Source of the DNA: Streptomyces sp. NBC_01262
Lineage (GTDB): Bacteria > Actinomycetota > Actinomycetes > Streptomycetales > Streptomycetaceae
Assembly: GCF_036226365.1 (NCBI RefSeq)
Contig: NZ_CP108462.1
Location: forward strand, 992,001 to 1,056,000
DNA: 64,000 nucleotides
Direction: 5' to 3'
The position numbers were made by a program, and so were the translations under genes. Below the pieces are notes generated by a model that did no database searches, had not been told where the DNA came from, and worked only from the letters and a program-made list of their open reading frames with translations. Positions 44,901-52,743 of the stretch are shown piece by piece. How positions within the stretch are numbered: position 1 is the stretch's first letter; each line of letters opens with the position of its first letter.

Positions 44901-45998
44901 TCAGCTCTTCGGGAGGGCCGTGTCGTTCCTGAGCGCCTTCCAGACCTTGGTCGCCGCGCTCGTGGCGACGACGCGGTTGGAGTCGGAGGGTGCGGTGGTC
45001 ACGGGCATGGTGATGGCGGTGAGGTTGTCGGAGCCGATCTCGCGCAGGCTCGACCCGAGGCTCATGAGCTCGCTCAGGGAGTCGAGGTCGGTGTCGGTGG
45101 TGATGGCGCTGGTGGCGGTGACGGCGACCTCGTAGAGCTTGGCGGGGTTGGTGAGGAGGTCCGCGGAGGACACCTGCTTGAGGAGCGCCTTGATGAGCTG
45201 CTGCTGGAGCTTGATGCGGCCGAGGTCGCTGCCGTCGCCGACGCCGTGGCGGGTGCGGGCGAAGGCGAGGGCCTTGGTGCCGGAGAGGTGGTGGGTGCCG
45301 GCCTTGAGGTGGAGGTGGCTCTGGTCGTCGTCGATGTCCTGGGTGGTGGTGACGGTCACGCCGCCCAGGGCGTCGATGAGCTTGGCGAAGCCGCTGAAGT
45401 CGATCTCGATGTAGTGGTCCATGCGGACGTTGGTGAGCGTCTCCACCGTCTTGACCGCACAGACCGCACCGCCGACCGAGAAGGCGCTGTTGAACATGGC
45501 GCTGTAGGCGGCGGAGGTCGTACCGCCGCCGGCGGTGGGGCAGGACGGCCGGTAGACGAGCGTGTCGCGCGGGATGCTGACGACCGTGGCCTTGGTGTGC
45601 GCGTTGTTGATGTGCACGATCATCGCGGTGTCGGAGCGGGCGCCGCTGCTGGTGCCGCCGCCGAGCGCGGAGTTGCTCTTGCCGCTGCGCGAGTCCGAGC
45701 CGAGGACGAGGATGTTCATCGCTCCGGTGGCGACCGGCGTCTGCGAGGCGGAGGCCGAGGCTGAAGCGGACGCGCTGGCGATGGCCTTGGAGGGGCGGTC
45801 GGTGCCGAGCGCGCTGTTGATGTCGACGCTCTTGATGTTGTTGTCCAGGTGCCAGTACGCGATACCGGCCGCGGTGCCGCCGGCGGCGAGGACGCACGCG
45901 AGGGCGACACCGGACGCTATGAGGACCCGGGATCTGCGGCGTCGGCGGGGTGCGGCGCCGGGTTCGTCGCCCGTCGGCACCTTGTGGTCTGCGGTCAT
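44901..45998 (-). CDS. LytR-CpsA-Psr (LCP) family cell-wall polymer ligase
   Basis: This 365-residue protein has a short basic cytoplasmic tail, one membrane helix (about 24-46), a Ser/Ala repeat linker (about 73-86) and an extracytoplasmic LCP domain. That domain has NILVLGSDSR, GARSDTAMIVHIN, VSIPRDTLV (pyrophosphate-contacting Arg) and ALAFARTRHGVGDGSDLGR. LCP enzymes transfer glycopolymers from polyprenyl phosphate to peptidoglycan. In mycolate bacteria the equivalent enzyme attaches arabinogalactan. It is the nearest wall-building gene to the Pks13-like operon. The ATG at 45998 begins the basic tail. Confidence 0.88.
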   Translation of the reverse strand: MTADHKVPTGDEPGAAPRRRRRSRVLIASGVALACVLAAGGTAAGIAYWHLDNNIKSVDINSALGTDRPSKAIASASASASASASQTPVATGAMNILVLGSDSRSGKSNSALGGGTSSGARSDTAMIVHINNAHTKATVVSIPRDTLVYRPSCPTAGGGTTSAAYSAMFNSAFSVGGAVCAVKTVETLTNVRMDHYIEIDFSGFAKLIDALGGVTVTTTQDIDDDQSHLHLKAGTHHLSGTKALAFARTRHGVGDGSDLGRIKLQQQLIKALLKQVSSADLLTNPAKLYEVAVTATSAITTDTDLDSLSELMSLGSSLREIGSDNLTAITMPVTTAPSDSNRVVATSAATKVWKALRNDTALPKS

Positions 45999-46051
45999 GC
46001 GGACGAACTTAAGTGCGGATTGTTGCGTTCAGCGCCGACGGTCCCCCTTTC

Positions 46052-46089
46052 TTGGGAAGATCTCATAAACGTTGGGAAGATCTCATAAA
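46052..46089. repeat. tandem pair of 18-base direct repeats
   Basis: TTGGGAAGATCTCATAAA occurs at 46052-46069 and 46072-46089 with a 20-base period. It lies between the divergent LCP and secreted-hydrolase genes, 54 bases from the LCP start. Two sites on one DNA face, two turns apart, suggest cooperative binding of a regulator. AT content is unusually high for this genome. Confidence 0.75.
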
Positions 46090-46224
46090 GCGCAGGTCCG
46101 AGCCTGTGCGACGGCTGTGTTTCGGGGCTCGCGCTGTGCGTCGGTGACAAGTGCGCGACGGGTCATACGCAATCTGCTCAGCGCCGCCTGCGGCCCCCGC
46201 CACCCCGCCCCTACCGTCCGGTAG

Positions 46225-47949
46225 ATGAATGAGAGCCGCAAGAGAGTTTGGCGGAGCGCCGCGCTCGCGGGACTGCTCGCCGCCGGGTCGCTGACCGGGG
46301 TCTCCGGGGCCGCGCAGGCCGCTGCCACGCGCGTGGAGACGCCGGTCGTGTCCAAGTCGCCGGTCAGAGGCGTCACCGAGTCCGTGGTGAGGGTGAGGAT
46401 CGCGCTGCCCGCGTCCGTGGGGAGCCATCCGGCCGGGTGCGACTGGCTGTCGTATCTGCGCTATCGGGACAGCGCGGGCCCGGCCGCCCCGGCCGACGCC
46501 GACAAGATCCTGGTCGCCCAGCCGGGCATCCTGGAGGGCGCCGGGGCCTTCGACAGCGTCGCCCGTAATACGGTCGTACAGGCCGCGAAGTCGGGCGAAC
46601 ACATCGAGTTCTGGGCACTGGACCGGCGCTCGAACTGCCTGGAGGACCGCACCGGGATCCAGGCGGGGCTGGACTCGGGCGATCCGCACCGGGCGGTCGA
46701 CTACTACTACAACGGCACGTCGGTAGGGGGCAGGAGCTTCGCCGGCTACCTGGACAACAGCCAGGTCGGCTGGCTGCCGAAGATCGGTCTGGAGCAGACC
46801 GTACGCGACGAATACGATCTGCTGGCGGCCGAGCTGCCGTCCCAGGCCCTGCGCAAGCAGAAGGTGCTGTGCGGCGGCCACTCCCTCGGCGGGGTCCTCA
46901 CCGGCTACTTCGCCGCCTGGGACTTCGACGGCAGCGCGGCCACCACCGCCGACGCCGGATACAACCAGTGCTCCGGCTACTTCGCCCTGGACACCACCAT
47001 CTCCACCTCCCTCGCCGACCTGCAGGGGAGCATGCCCGGCGACCTGAACATCCCTGACATCGGCATCGGTTACGCCGCCGTACAGGCAGGTCTGGACAGC
47101 GGTCTGCTGCCGCGCTCGATCTCGGCGCCCGCCGTCGTCAACGCGGAGACGATGACGCTGCTGTCCCTCGCCGGGCTGTGGGCCACGACCGCCCCGGACG
47201 CCGAGTCGGATCTCGCGCTGTCGGTGCCGCCGAACACCAATGTCGACACGACGAACCGGCTGCTGTTCTCCAAGGACGCCGCGACCTTCCTCCTGGGGAC
47301 GCCGACGGTCGAGGACTTCCGGCTCACCAACGAGGCCGCGCTCGGCACGCTCATGGACGACAACTCGGTGCCGGTGTCCTTCATCCAGTCCAGCGTCGGC
47401 TTCTACGACGGCGGAAGCATCACCGACAAGAACTTCCCCGTCGCGAACGGCGACGACAGCCTGTCGTCCATCACCGGCACCGAGTACAAGGCCATCCCGG
47501 CGCAACCGCACGGGCCGCTCTACACCTGGCGCGACTACGACAAGGTGGGCGCCGCCGACGATCCCGGCTACACCTCGGCCGACGGCACGCCCTTCACCGA
47601 CGCCTCCAAGGAGGTCACCGACATCCAGGAACTCGCCCGCAGCCTGTCCGAACAGCCGCTGGACTTCACCGAGGACTACTTCCCGACCAAGCTCGTCACC
47701 GACATCGAACTCGGCACCTCGCCGCAGATCAGCAGGTTCGTCGTCCACCCGGACGGGCTGACGGCCAACCCGAACCTGACAGTGCTGGCCGGCGACGGCC
47801 TGCTGGCCGGCCATCCGCCCACCGGTCTCGACCCGGTCATCGCGCCCGGCTACCAGCACCTGGACGTACTGACCGCCGCGCCGGCGCAGAACAACGGCGA
47901 GCCGGAGACGGTCTCGGTACATCTCGCGCGGTTCGCGGTGGAGCACTGA
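46225..47949 (+). CDS. secreted alpha/beta hydrolase
   Basis: This 574-residue protein has a signal peptide (about 1-33, ending AAQAA) and an alpha/beta hydrolase core with the nucleophile motif CGGHSLGG (about residue 217) and conserved HLDVL near the C-terminus. Between them a long insertion (about 270-420) is probably a lid over the active site. It is much longer than typical lipases, and the family is poorly described. A serine esterase or lipase acting outside the cell is the best guess. A strong hairpin follows. No ribosome binding site is obvious before the ATG at 46225. Confidence 0.7.
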   Translation: MNESRKRVWRSAALAGLLAAGSLTGVSGAAQAAATRVETPVVSKSPVRGVTESVVRVRIALPASVGSHPAGCDWLSYLRYRDSAGPAAPADADKILVAQPGILEGAGAFDSVARNTVVQAAKSGEHIEFWALDRRSNCLEDRTGIQAGLDSGDPHRAVDYYYNGTSVGGRSFAGYLDNSQVGWLPKIGLEQTVRDEYDLLAAELPSQALRKQKVLCGGHSLGGVLTGYFAAWDFDGSAATTADAGYNQCSGYFALDTTISTSLADLQGSMPGDLNIPDIGIGYAAVQAGLDSGLLPRSISAPAVVNAETMTLLSLAGLWATTAPDAESDLALSVPPNTNVDTTNRLLFSKDAATFLLGTPTVEDFRLTNEAALGTLMDDNSVPVSFIQSSVGFYDGGSITDKNFPVANGDDSLSSITGTEYKAIPAQPHGPLYTWRDYDKVGAADDPGYTSADGTPFTDASKEVTDIQELARSLSEQPLDFTEDYFPTKLVTDIELGTSPQISRFVVHPDGLTANPNLTVLAGDGLLAGHPPTGLDPVIAPGYQHLDVLTAAPAQNNGEPETVSVHLARFAVEH

Positions 47950-47977
47950 CATCCGGAACTGACGTCCGGACAGCGGT

Positions 47978-48007
47978 CGGCCCGGGGAGCGGCGACTCCC
48001 CGGGCCG
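47978..48007. terminator. bidirectional hairpin between convergent hydrolase and cutinase genes
   Basis: CGGCCCGGGGAG pairs perfectly with CTCCCCGGGCCG over 12 bp around a 6-base loop. It sits 29 bases after the hydrolase stop and 26 bases beyond the convergent cutinase stop, so it can end both transcripts. Confidence 0.8.
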
Positions 48008-48032
48008 TCTTGTGCGGCTCTTCGCGCTCGGG

Positions 48033-48704
48033 TCACACCTTGCCCGCGGCGAAGGCGGCTGCCTCGTCCGCCCTGTTGGTGTACGTGAGATGCGCCAGGA
48101 CGTCGCTGCCGCCGTTCTGGCAGATCGGGTCGCCGGTGGCGCAGAAGTCGATGGTGCGGCTCTGGTAGGTGCCCGTGACGCTCTTGCCCAGGGCCCGGAT
48201 CGGGTTGCCGAACAGCAGGACAGCGGCCACCCTCGGTTCCAGGGCGGCGGGGATGGTGGCGACGATGGGGCTGCCGACGACCGCGCCGGCGCTGCTGATG
48301 CCGATGGAGTTGTCGACGACGTTGGCGCCCTGCGAGTAACCGACCAGGATGAAGCGCTGGTTCGGGCAGGAGGCCGCCTGGGCGGTGACGTGGTCGACCA
48401 GGTCGGCGTTGCCCTGTGCGGCCGAGGTCAGGTCCAGGCTGGCCGGGTAGTCGACGGCGTAGCTCGTGAGGCTCTTGCCCGTGATCTTGTTCCGCAGCGC
48501 CGCGTAGACCGGGTCGCCGACGATGAGCCCGAGGGTGCCCGGCTCGAAGGTGCCGCGGGCCGCGACGACGTCGAGGTCGGCGCAGGCCGCCGACGCGGTC
48601 GGGGCGGTCACCGCGACCAGACCGGCGCCTGCGGCCAGGGTCGCGCCGGCGACGGCCAGCCGTAATATCGAGTGCTTCATGTGGGGGAACACGTGAGGGA
48701 ACAT
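48033..48704 (-). CDS. secreted cutinase-family serine esterase
   Basis: This 223-residue protein has a signal peptide ending near TAPTASA and the cutinase core: DLDVVAARGTFEPG, nucleophile LVGYSQGANV, DFCATGDPIC (catalytic Asp between disulphide Cys) and DVLAHLTY (His). Cutinases cleave ester bonds of cutin, lipids or glycolipids; Rv3802c, encoded beside fadD32-pks13 in mycobacteria, belongs to this family. Two in-frame ATGs, at 48704 and 48680, both follow TTCCCCCAC; AAGGAT favours 48704. TTA (48663-48665) lies at codon 6 counted from 48680, a possible bldA control point. Confidence 0.85.
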   Translation of the reverse strand: MFPHVFPHMKHSILRLAVAGATLAAGAGLVAVTAPTASAACADLDVVAARGTFEPGTLGLIVGDPVYAALRNKITGKSLTSYAVDYPASLDLTSAAQGNADLVDHVTAQAASCPNQRFILVGYSQGANVVDNSIGISSAGAVVGSPIVATIPAALEPRVAAVLLFGNPIRALGKSVTGTYQSRTIDFCATGDPICQNGGSDVLAHLTYTNRADEAAAFAAGKV

Positions 48705-48911
48705 GTGGGGGAATCCTTCGAATGCAATGCGCGTGGCGAGCGCGGCGAATGGGACGGCCCGACGCTAACTGCCCCGCATTTGAAGGTGTTAGCGAAGGGA
48801 ATGACAAAGCGCGGACGGATTCCACTCCGTTGTTGAGTAGGGGAACCGTGGCGTCTTTGGCAGAGTTGTCACAGGTGGGCGGCCTTTTGTGACAGGGATG
48901 GGGAAAAGCCG

Positions 48912-50465
48912 ATGAGATCCGCGATGAGATCCGCTGAGCCTGAAGTCCGTACCGCCGGAGGGATTGTGCGCGGGCGGACGCGGGACGGCCTCGCCGTCTT
49001 CCGTGGCATTCCCTTCGCGCAGCCGCCCGTGGGCGGGTTGCGTTTCGCCGCGCCCCACCCGGCCGACGGCTGGGACGGGGTGCGCGAGGCCGCCGCGTTC
49101 GGGCCGCCGCCCCCGCAGTCCGCCGCGCTGGGCGGGCCGGGCCCGGTGAGTGGTGCCGACGGGGACGCGGACTGGCTGACGGTGAATGTCTGGTCGCCGC
49201 AGCCGTCGGGCGGCGGTACGGACGGCGGTGCGGGCGGCCTGCCGGTCATGGTGTGGATCTACGGCGGCGCGTACATGTCGGGCGAGGCAGGCGATGCCGC
49301 GTACGACGGCGCGGTGCTCGCCCGGCACGGCGAGGGCGTGGTCGTGGTGACCTTCAACCACCGTGTCGGCATGGAGGGTTTCGCGCACATCGAGGGCGCC
49401 CCGGCCAATCGCGGGCTGCTCGACCAGATCGCCGCGCTCGAATGGGTCCGGGACAACATCTACGCCTTCGGCGGCGACCCCGAGCGCGTCACCGTCTTCG
49501 GGGAGTCCGCCGGCGCGGGCTCCGTCGCGTCGCTGCTGGCGATGCCCCGCGCCGCCGGGCTCTTCCGCCGGGCCATCGCCCAGAGCGTGCCCGGCACCTT
49601 CTTCTCGGCCGAGCTGGCCGCCGACATCGCCACCGCGGCCGCCGCCGAACTAGGGCTGCGCCCGACGGCCGCCGACCTGTCACGGGTCGAGCCGGCCCGG
49701 CTGGTCGGCGCGGGGGACGCGACGGCCGCCAAAATGCTCCGGTACGAGAGACGTTGGGGCCCGATCGCGCACACCCTCAGCCCCTTCTCCCCGGTCGTCG
49801 ACGGCGACGTACTGCCACTCACGCCGTGGCAGGCCCTCGCCGGGGGCAGCTCGTGGGCGCGCGATGTCGAGCTGATCACCGGTCACAATCGTGACGAATA
49901 CCGGCTGTTCACGGCCCTGGCCGGTCAGCTCGGCCGGATCAACGGCGAGCAGGCGGACTCGGCGCTGCGCGTCTTCGCGCCCGACCCCGAGGCCTTTCGC
50001 GCGGCCCATCCCGGCGCCGGTCCCGGCGAGCTCCATGATCGCGTCCGCTCGGACTGGCTCTTCGCCGCGCCCACCCTGCACCTCGCCCACGCCCACGCCT
50101 CGGCCGGCGGCCGCGCCCACCTGTACGAGCTGACCTGGTCCTCCCCCGCCATGGGCGGTGTCCTCGGCGCCTGCCACGGCCTCGACATCCCCCTCACCTT
50201 CGGCACCTTCGGCGTCGGCCTCTCCCCTCTCCTCCTCGGTGACCCGGCCCCGCCCGAGGCGGCTGCCCTGTCCGAGCGCATACGCACCGCCTGGACCTCC
50301 TTCGCCGCTCACGGCGACCCCGGCTGGCCCCGCTACGACCCCGCCCGGCGGCTCACCCGCGTCTGGGACACCGACCCGGTCGTCGTCCCGTACCCGGAGG
50401 AGGCCTCCCGCGTGCTGTGGCAAGACCACGTGTTCGCGGCTCTGCCGCTGCTAGCCGGGCCGTAA
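48912..50465 (+). CDS. type B carboxylesterase/lipase
   Basis: This 517-residue protein has the carboxylesterase family pattern: GRTRDGLAVFRGIPFAQPPVG, oxyanion loop VMVWIYGGAYMSG, nucleophile VFGESAGAGSV, and HGLDIPLTFG with the catalytic His. There is no signal peptide, so it is intracellular. Start choice is blurred by a 12-base tandem duplication, GATGAGATCCGC (48911-48934), which offers ATGs at 48912 and 48924; GGGGAAAA lies before the first. It is divergent from the cutinase and overlaps the end of the PucR-type gene by 15 bases. Confidence 0.87.
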   Translation: MRSAMRSAEPEVRTAGGIVRGRTRDGLAVFRGIPFAQPPVGGLRFAAPHPADGWDGVREAAAFGPPPPQSAALGGPGPVSGADGDADWLTVNVWSPQPSGGGTDGGAGGLPVMVWIYGGAYMSGEAGDAAYDGAVLARHGEGVVVVTFNHRVGMEGFAHIEGAPANRGLLDQIAALEWVRDNIYAFGGDPERVTVFGESAGAGSVASLLAMPRAAGLFRRAIAQSVPGTFFSAELAADIATAAAAELGLRPTAADLSRVEPARLVGAGDATAAKMLRYERRWGPIAHTLSPFSPVVDGDVLPLTPWQALAGGSSWARDVELITGHNRDEYRLFTALAGQLGRINGEQADSALRVFAPDPEAFRAAHPGAGPGELHDRVRSDWLFAAPTLHLAHAHASAGGRAHLYELTWSSPAMGGVLGACHGLDIPLTFGTFGVGLSPLLLGDPAPPEAAALSERIRTAWTSFAAHGDPGWPRYDPARRLTRVWDTDPVVVPYPEEASRVLWQDHVFAALPLLAGP

Positions 50466-51662
50466 GGACGCCGTACGGAGGGCGAGTTCGAGGTCGAAGC
50501 GGACCTCGGGGTCGCGCAGGCGGTCGCCGAAGAGCTTCTCCAGCTGGCGCAGGCGGTAGCGGACCGTCTGCGGGTGGATGTGCAGCCGCGCGGCCACGTC
50601 GGCGACGCTGCTGCCGCTCTGCAGCCACGCGAGGAGCGTTTCCGCAAGCCGGTCCCGCTGCGGGCCCGCCGCCGAGTCGAGTGGCGCGAGCACCTGCTCG
50701 GACAGCCGCCGCATCAGCGCTTCGTCCCCGTACAGGAGCAGCGTGGAGAGGTGATCCGTGCACCGGACGATGCCACGTCCCGGCAGGATGCCGCGCCCCA
50801 TCAGGGCGAGTGTGCGGGTGGCCAGGCGCAGCGAGTCGGCGGCTTCGCCGAGCGGCACGGTCGGCCCGACGGCGGCGGGGCGGCCGCGCAGCGCGAGCGC
50901 GAGGCTGCGGCCGCGGGCCCGGCCGGGGGTCTCGGGGTCCGGGACGACGAGGCGGGGCGGGCGGGTGTCCATGTCGACCAGGACACCGGCCGGGACCATG
51001 AGGCGGTCCTGCTCGTCTCCTTCGGGGGACGCGGCGAGGGCGACGACGGCGATCTGCCCCGGCATCGGCCACTGCGCGCTGTGCGCGAGATCCTGGACCG
51101 CCTCCGCCGAGGCCGGCGGGTCGGCGAGCAGCAGGTCCAGCAGGCGCTTGCGGCGCCGCTGCAGCTCGCCGGTGCTGCGTAACTGCGCCTCGGTGTGACC
51201 GGCGGTCGCGGCCTCGGCGACCTCGTGGATGGTCACCATCGCCGCCTCCGCCAGCCCGGCCAGCACCACGGCGTCGAGTTTCTGCTCCTCGGCCGTGCGG
51301 CCCAGGAGGCGCCAGGCCACCCGTCCGCCGATCCGCAGCGCGGACTGCAGGGCGTCGAGGCTGCGGCCTTCGAGGGCCTCGCCGCGGCCGATCTCGTAGT
51401 ACGTCGCGGCGACCGACTCCCAGTCGCGCAGCGGGTCGGCGATCAGGTCGACGAAGAGCGTCAGCGCCTGGACGACGCCGGCTCTGACCATTCTCACGTA
51501 GGTGTCATCGGCGGGCCGGGCGTATTCGGGGACGCTGCTGCGCACTTCGCGTTCCACTTCGTCCGCGACTTCTTCGAGCTGGGCGCGCAGCAGGTCGGCC
51601 AACTCGACCGGTATCGCGGCGAAGGGATCGCTCGTGATGCCCTGTGGGGTGGGAATCACCAT
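50451..51662 (-). CDS. PucR-type transcriptional regulator
   Basis: This 403-residue protein has a C-terminal helix-turn-helix of the PucR/CdaR type (SVADVAARLHIHPQTVRYRLRQLEKLFGDRLRDPEVRFDLELAL) and a GGDEF-like degenerate sensor in the middle. The N-terminal helical region (about 1-150) resembles RsbR-like sensor parts. AAGGAG precedes the ATG at 51662. One leucine codon is TTA (51180-51182), so its translation may depend on bldA. It follows the mycolate-like operon by 121 bases on the same strand and is a candidate regulator of it (inference). Confidence 0.83.
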   Translation of the reverse strand: MVIPTPQGITSDPFAAIPVELADLLRAQLEEVADEVEREVRSSVPEYARPADDTYVRMVRAGVVQALTLFVDLIADPLRDWESVAATYYEIGRGEALEGRSLDALQSALRIGGRVAWRLLGRTAEEQKLDAVVLAGLAEAAMVTIHEVAEAATAGHTEAQLRSTGELQRRRKRLLDLLLADPPASAEAVQDLAHSAQWPMPGQIAVVALAASPEGDEQDRLMVPAGVLVDMDTRPPRLVVPDPETPGRARGRSLALALRGRPAAVGPTVPLGEAADSLRLATRTLALMGRGILPGRGIVRCTDHLSTLLLYGDEALMRRLSEQVLAPLDSAAGPQRDRLAETLLAWLQSGSSVADVAARLHIHPQTVRYRLRQLEKLFGDRLRDPEVRFDLELALRTASLRPG

Positions 51663-51783
51663 GGCGGACGGCTCCTTTCCGCTTGGCGGGGCCGTCGACA
51701 CTATCGGGAGAAGCGGCGCGACGATGCCGAACCGGACACACAGCCGCATCACCGCCATTTGTCCGATGGTGACAACGCGAAGG

Positions 51784-52734
51784 CTAGATTCCCAGCGCTG
51801 CGGCCAGAATCGGCCAGGACGTGGTGAACTCCTTCTTCCAGTACTCCCAGCTGTGGCCGCCGCCGGAGTAGTAATGGGTCGTCACCGGGATGCCGAGCAG
51901 ACCCAGCAGGGCGGTGAAGCTGTGGGCGCAGGGCCACAGCGCGCTCTCCAGGGCCTCGGGGAGCCAGTCGCCGAGGCCGCCGGCCAGGCCGCTGCCCTGT
52001 GAGACGTACAGCGGGGTGCCGCGCAGGCCGGTGGCGCGGGAGCGGGGGTTGAAGGAGTTCCAGGTGAGGAGCTGGAGGATCGGGTTGCCCCAGAGCGACC
52101 ACGCGGACAGGTTCTCGCGGGCGACGATCGCGTCCACGATCGTCGGCACTCCGAGCAGGGTGGTGTCGAGGATGCCGCTGTAGGAGGCGGCCGCGGTGAA
52201 GGCCCCCGGGTTGCGGGCGGCGTGCGCCATCGCGCCGTAGCCGCCGGTGGAGACGCCCGCGACGGCGCGGACGGCCGACGCGCGGTAGGTGCCGCGCAGG
52301 ACGGCGGGGACCTCGGTGAGCTGGAAGGCCTCGTAGTCGGTGCCGTCGAGCCACTTGGTGGGGATGCCGGTGGGGCCGGCGTCGGGCATGGCGACGATGA
52401 GGTCCAGGCCCTCGGTGAAGGCCTCGATGTCGGTCTCGCGGGTCCAGGAGGTGTAGTCGTCGTGAGCGCCGTGCAGCAGGTACAGCACGGGCCAGGTGCG
52501 GTTCGGCTGTGCGGCGTAGGCGGTGGGCAGGATGACGCGGACGGGCGCGCCGCGGCGCAGTGCCGACGAGGTGACGGAGATGTCCAGCGTGCGCGCGCTG
52601 ATCTGGGTCGCGGCCTGCGCGCGGGCCGTGGCGGCGGCGCCGAAGAGCGCGGCGAACCCGGCGGCGGCAGCGGCTTTGGCGACGGTCCTTCTGGCGGGGG
52701 ACGGAGTGACGGGGGTGGCTGCTGGGTGGTGCAT
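51784..52734 (-). CDS. secreted antigen-85-like acyltransferase/esterase
   Basis: This 316-residue protein has a twin-arginine-type signal (PARRTVAKAAAAAGFAAL, processed near AQAA) and an alpha/beta hydrolase core. Marks of the Ag85/Fbp mycolyltransferase family are PVLYLLHGAHDDYTSW, KWLDGTDYEAFQLTEVP, nucleophile Ser162 in GVSTGGYG, and His294 in GGGHSWEYW, the signature end of Ag85. Ag85 moves mycolic acids onto trehalose or arabinogalactan. The acceptor here is unknown. GAGGAG just before its ATG overlaps the PKS stop region (9-base gap), so it is the last gene of the four-gene operon. Confidence 0.85.
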   Translation of the reverse strand: MHHPAATPVTPSPARRTVAKAAAAAGFAALFGAAATARAQAATQISARTLDISVTSSALRRGAPVRVILPTAYAAQPNRTWPVLYLLHGAHDDYTSWTRETDIEAFTEGLDLIVAMPDAGPTGIPTKWLDGTDYEAFQLTEVPAVLRGTYRASAVRAVAGVSTGGYGAMAHAARNPGAFTAAASYSGILDTTLLGVPTIVDAIVARENLSAWSLWGNPILQLLTWNSFNPRSRATGLRGTPLYVSQGSGLAGGLGDWLPEALESALWPCAHSFTALLGLLGIPVTTHYYSGGGHSWEYWKKEFTTSWPILAAALGI

Positions 52735-52743
52735 TGCGGCTCC

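Noticed and set aside
45720..45790. Tandem Ser/Ala codon repeat in the LCP gene as a phase-variation tract
   Set aside because: It encodes a plain in-frame linker between membrane helix and domain; units vary in codon use, so slippage is unlikely.
46063..48825. A 920-codon minus-strand frame across the secreted hydrolase and cutinase
   Set aside because: It is antisense to a well-supported hydrolase gene and out of frame with the cutinase; composition is typical of a GC shadow.
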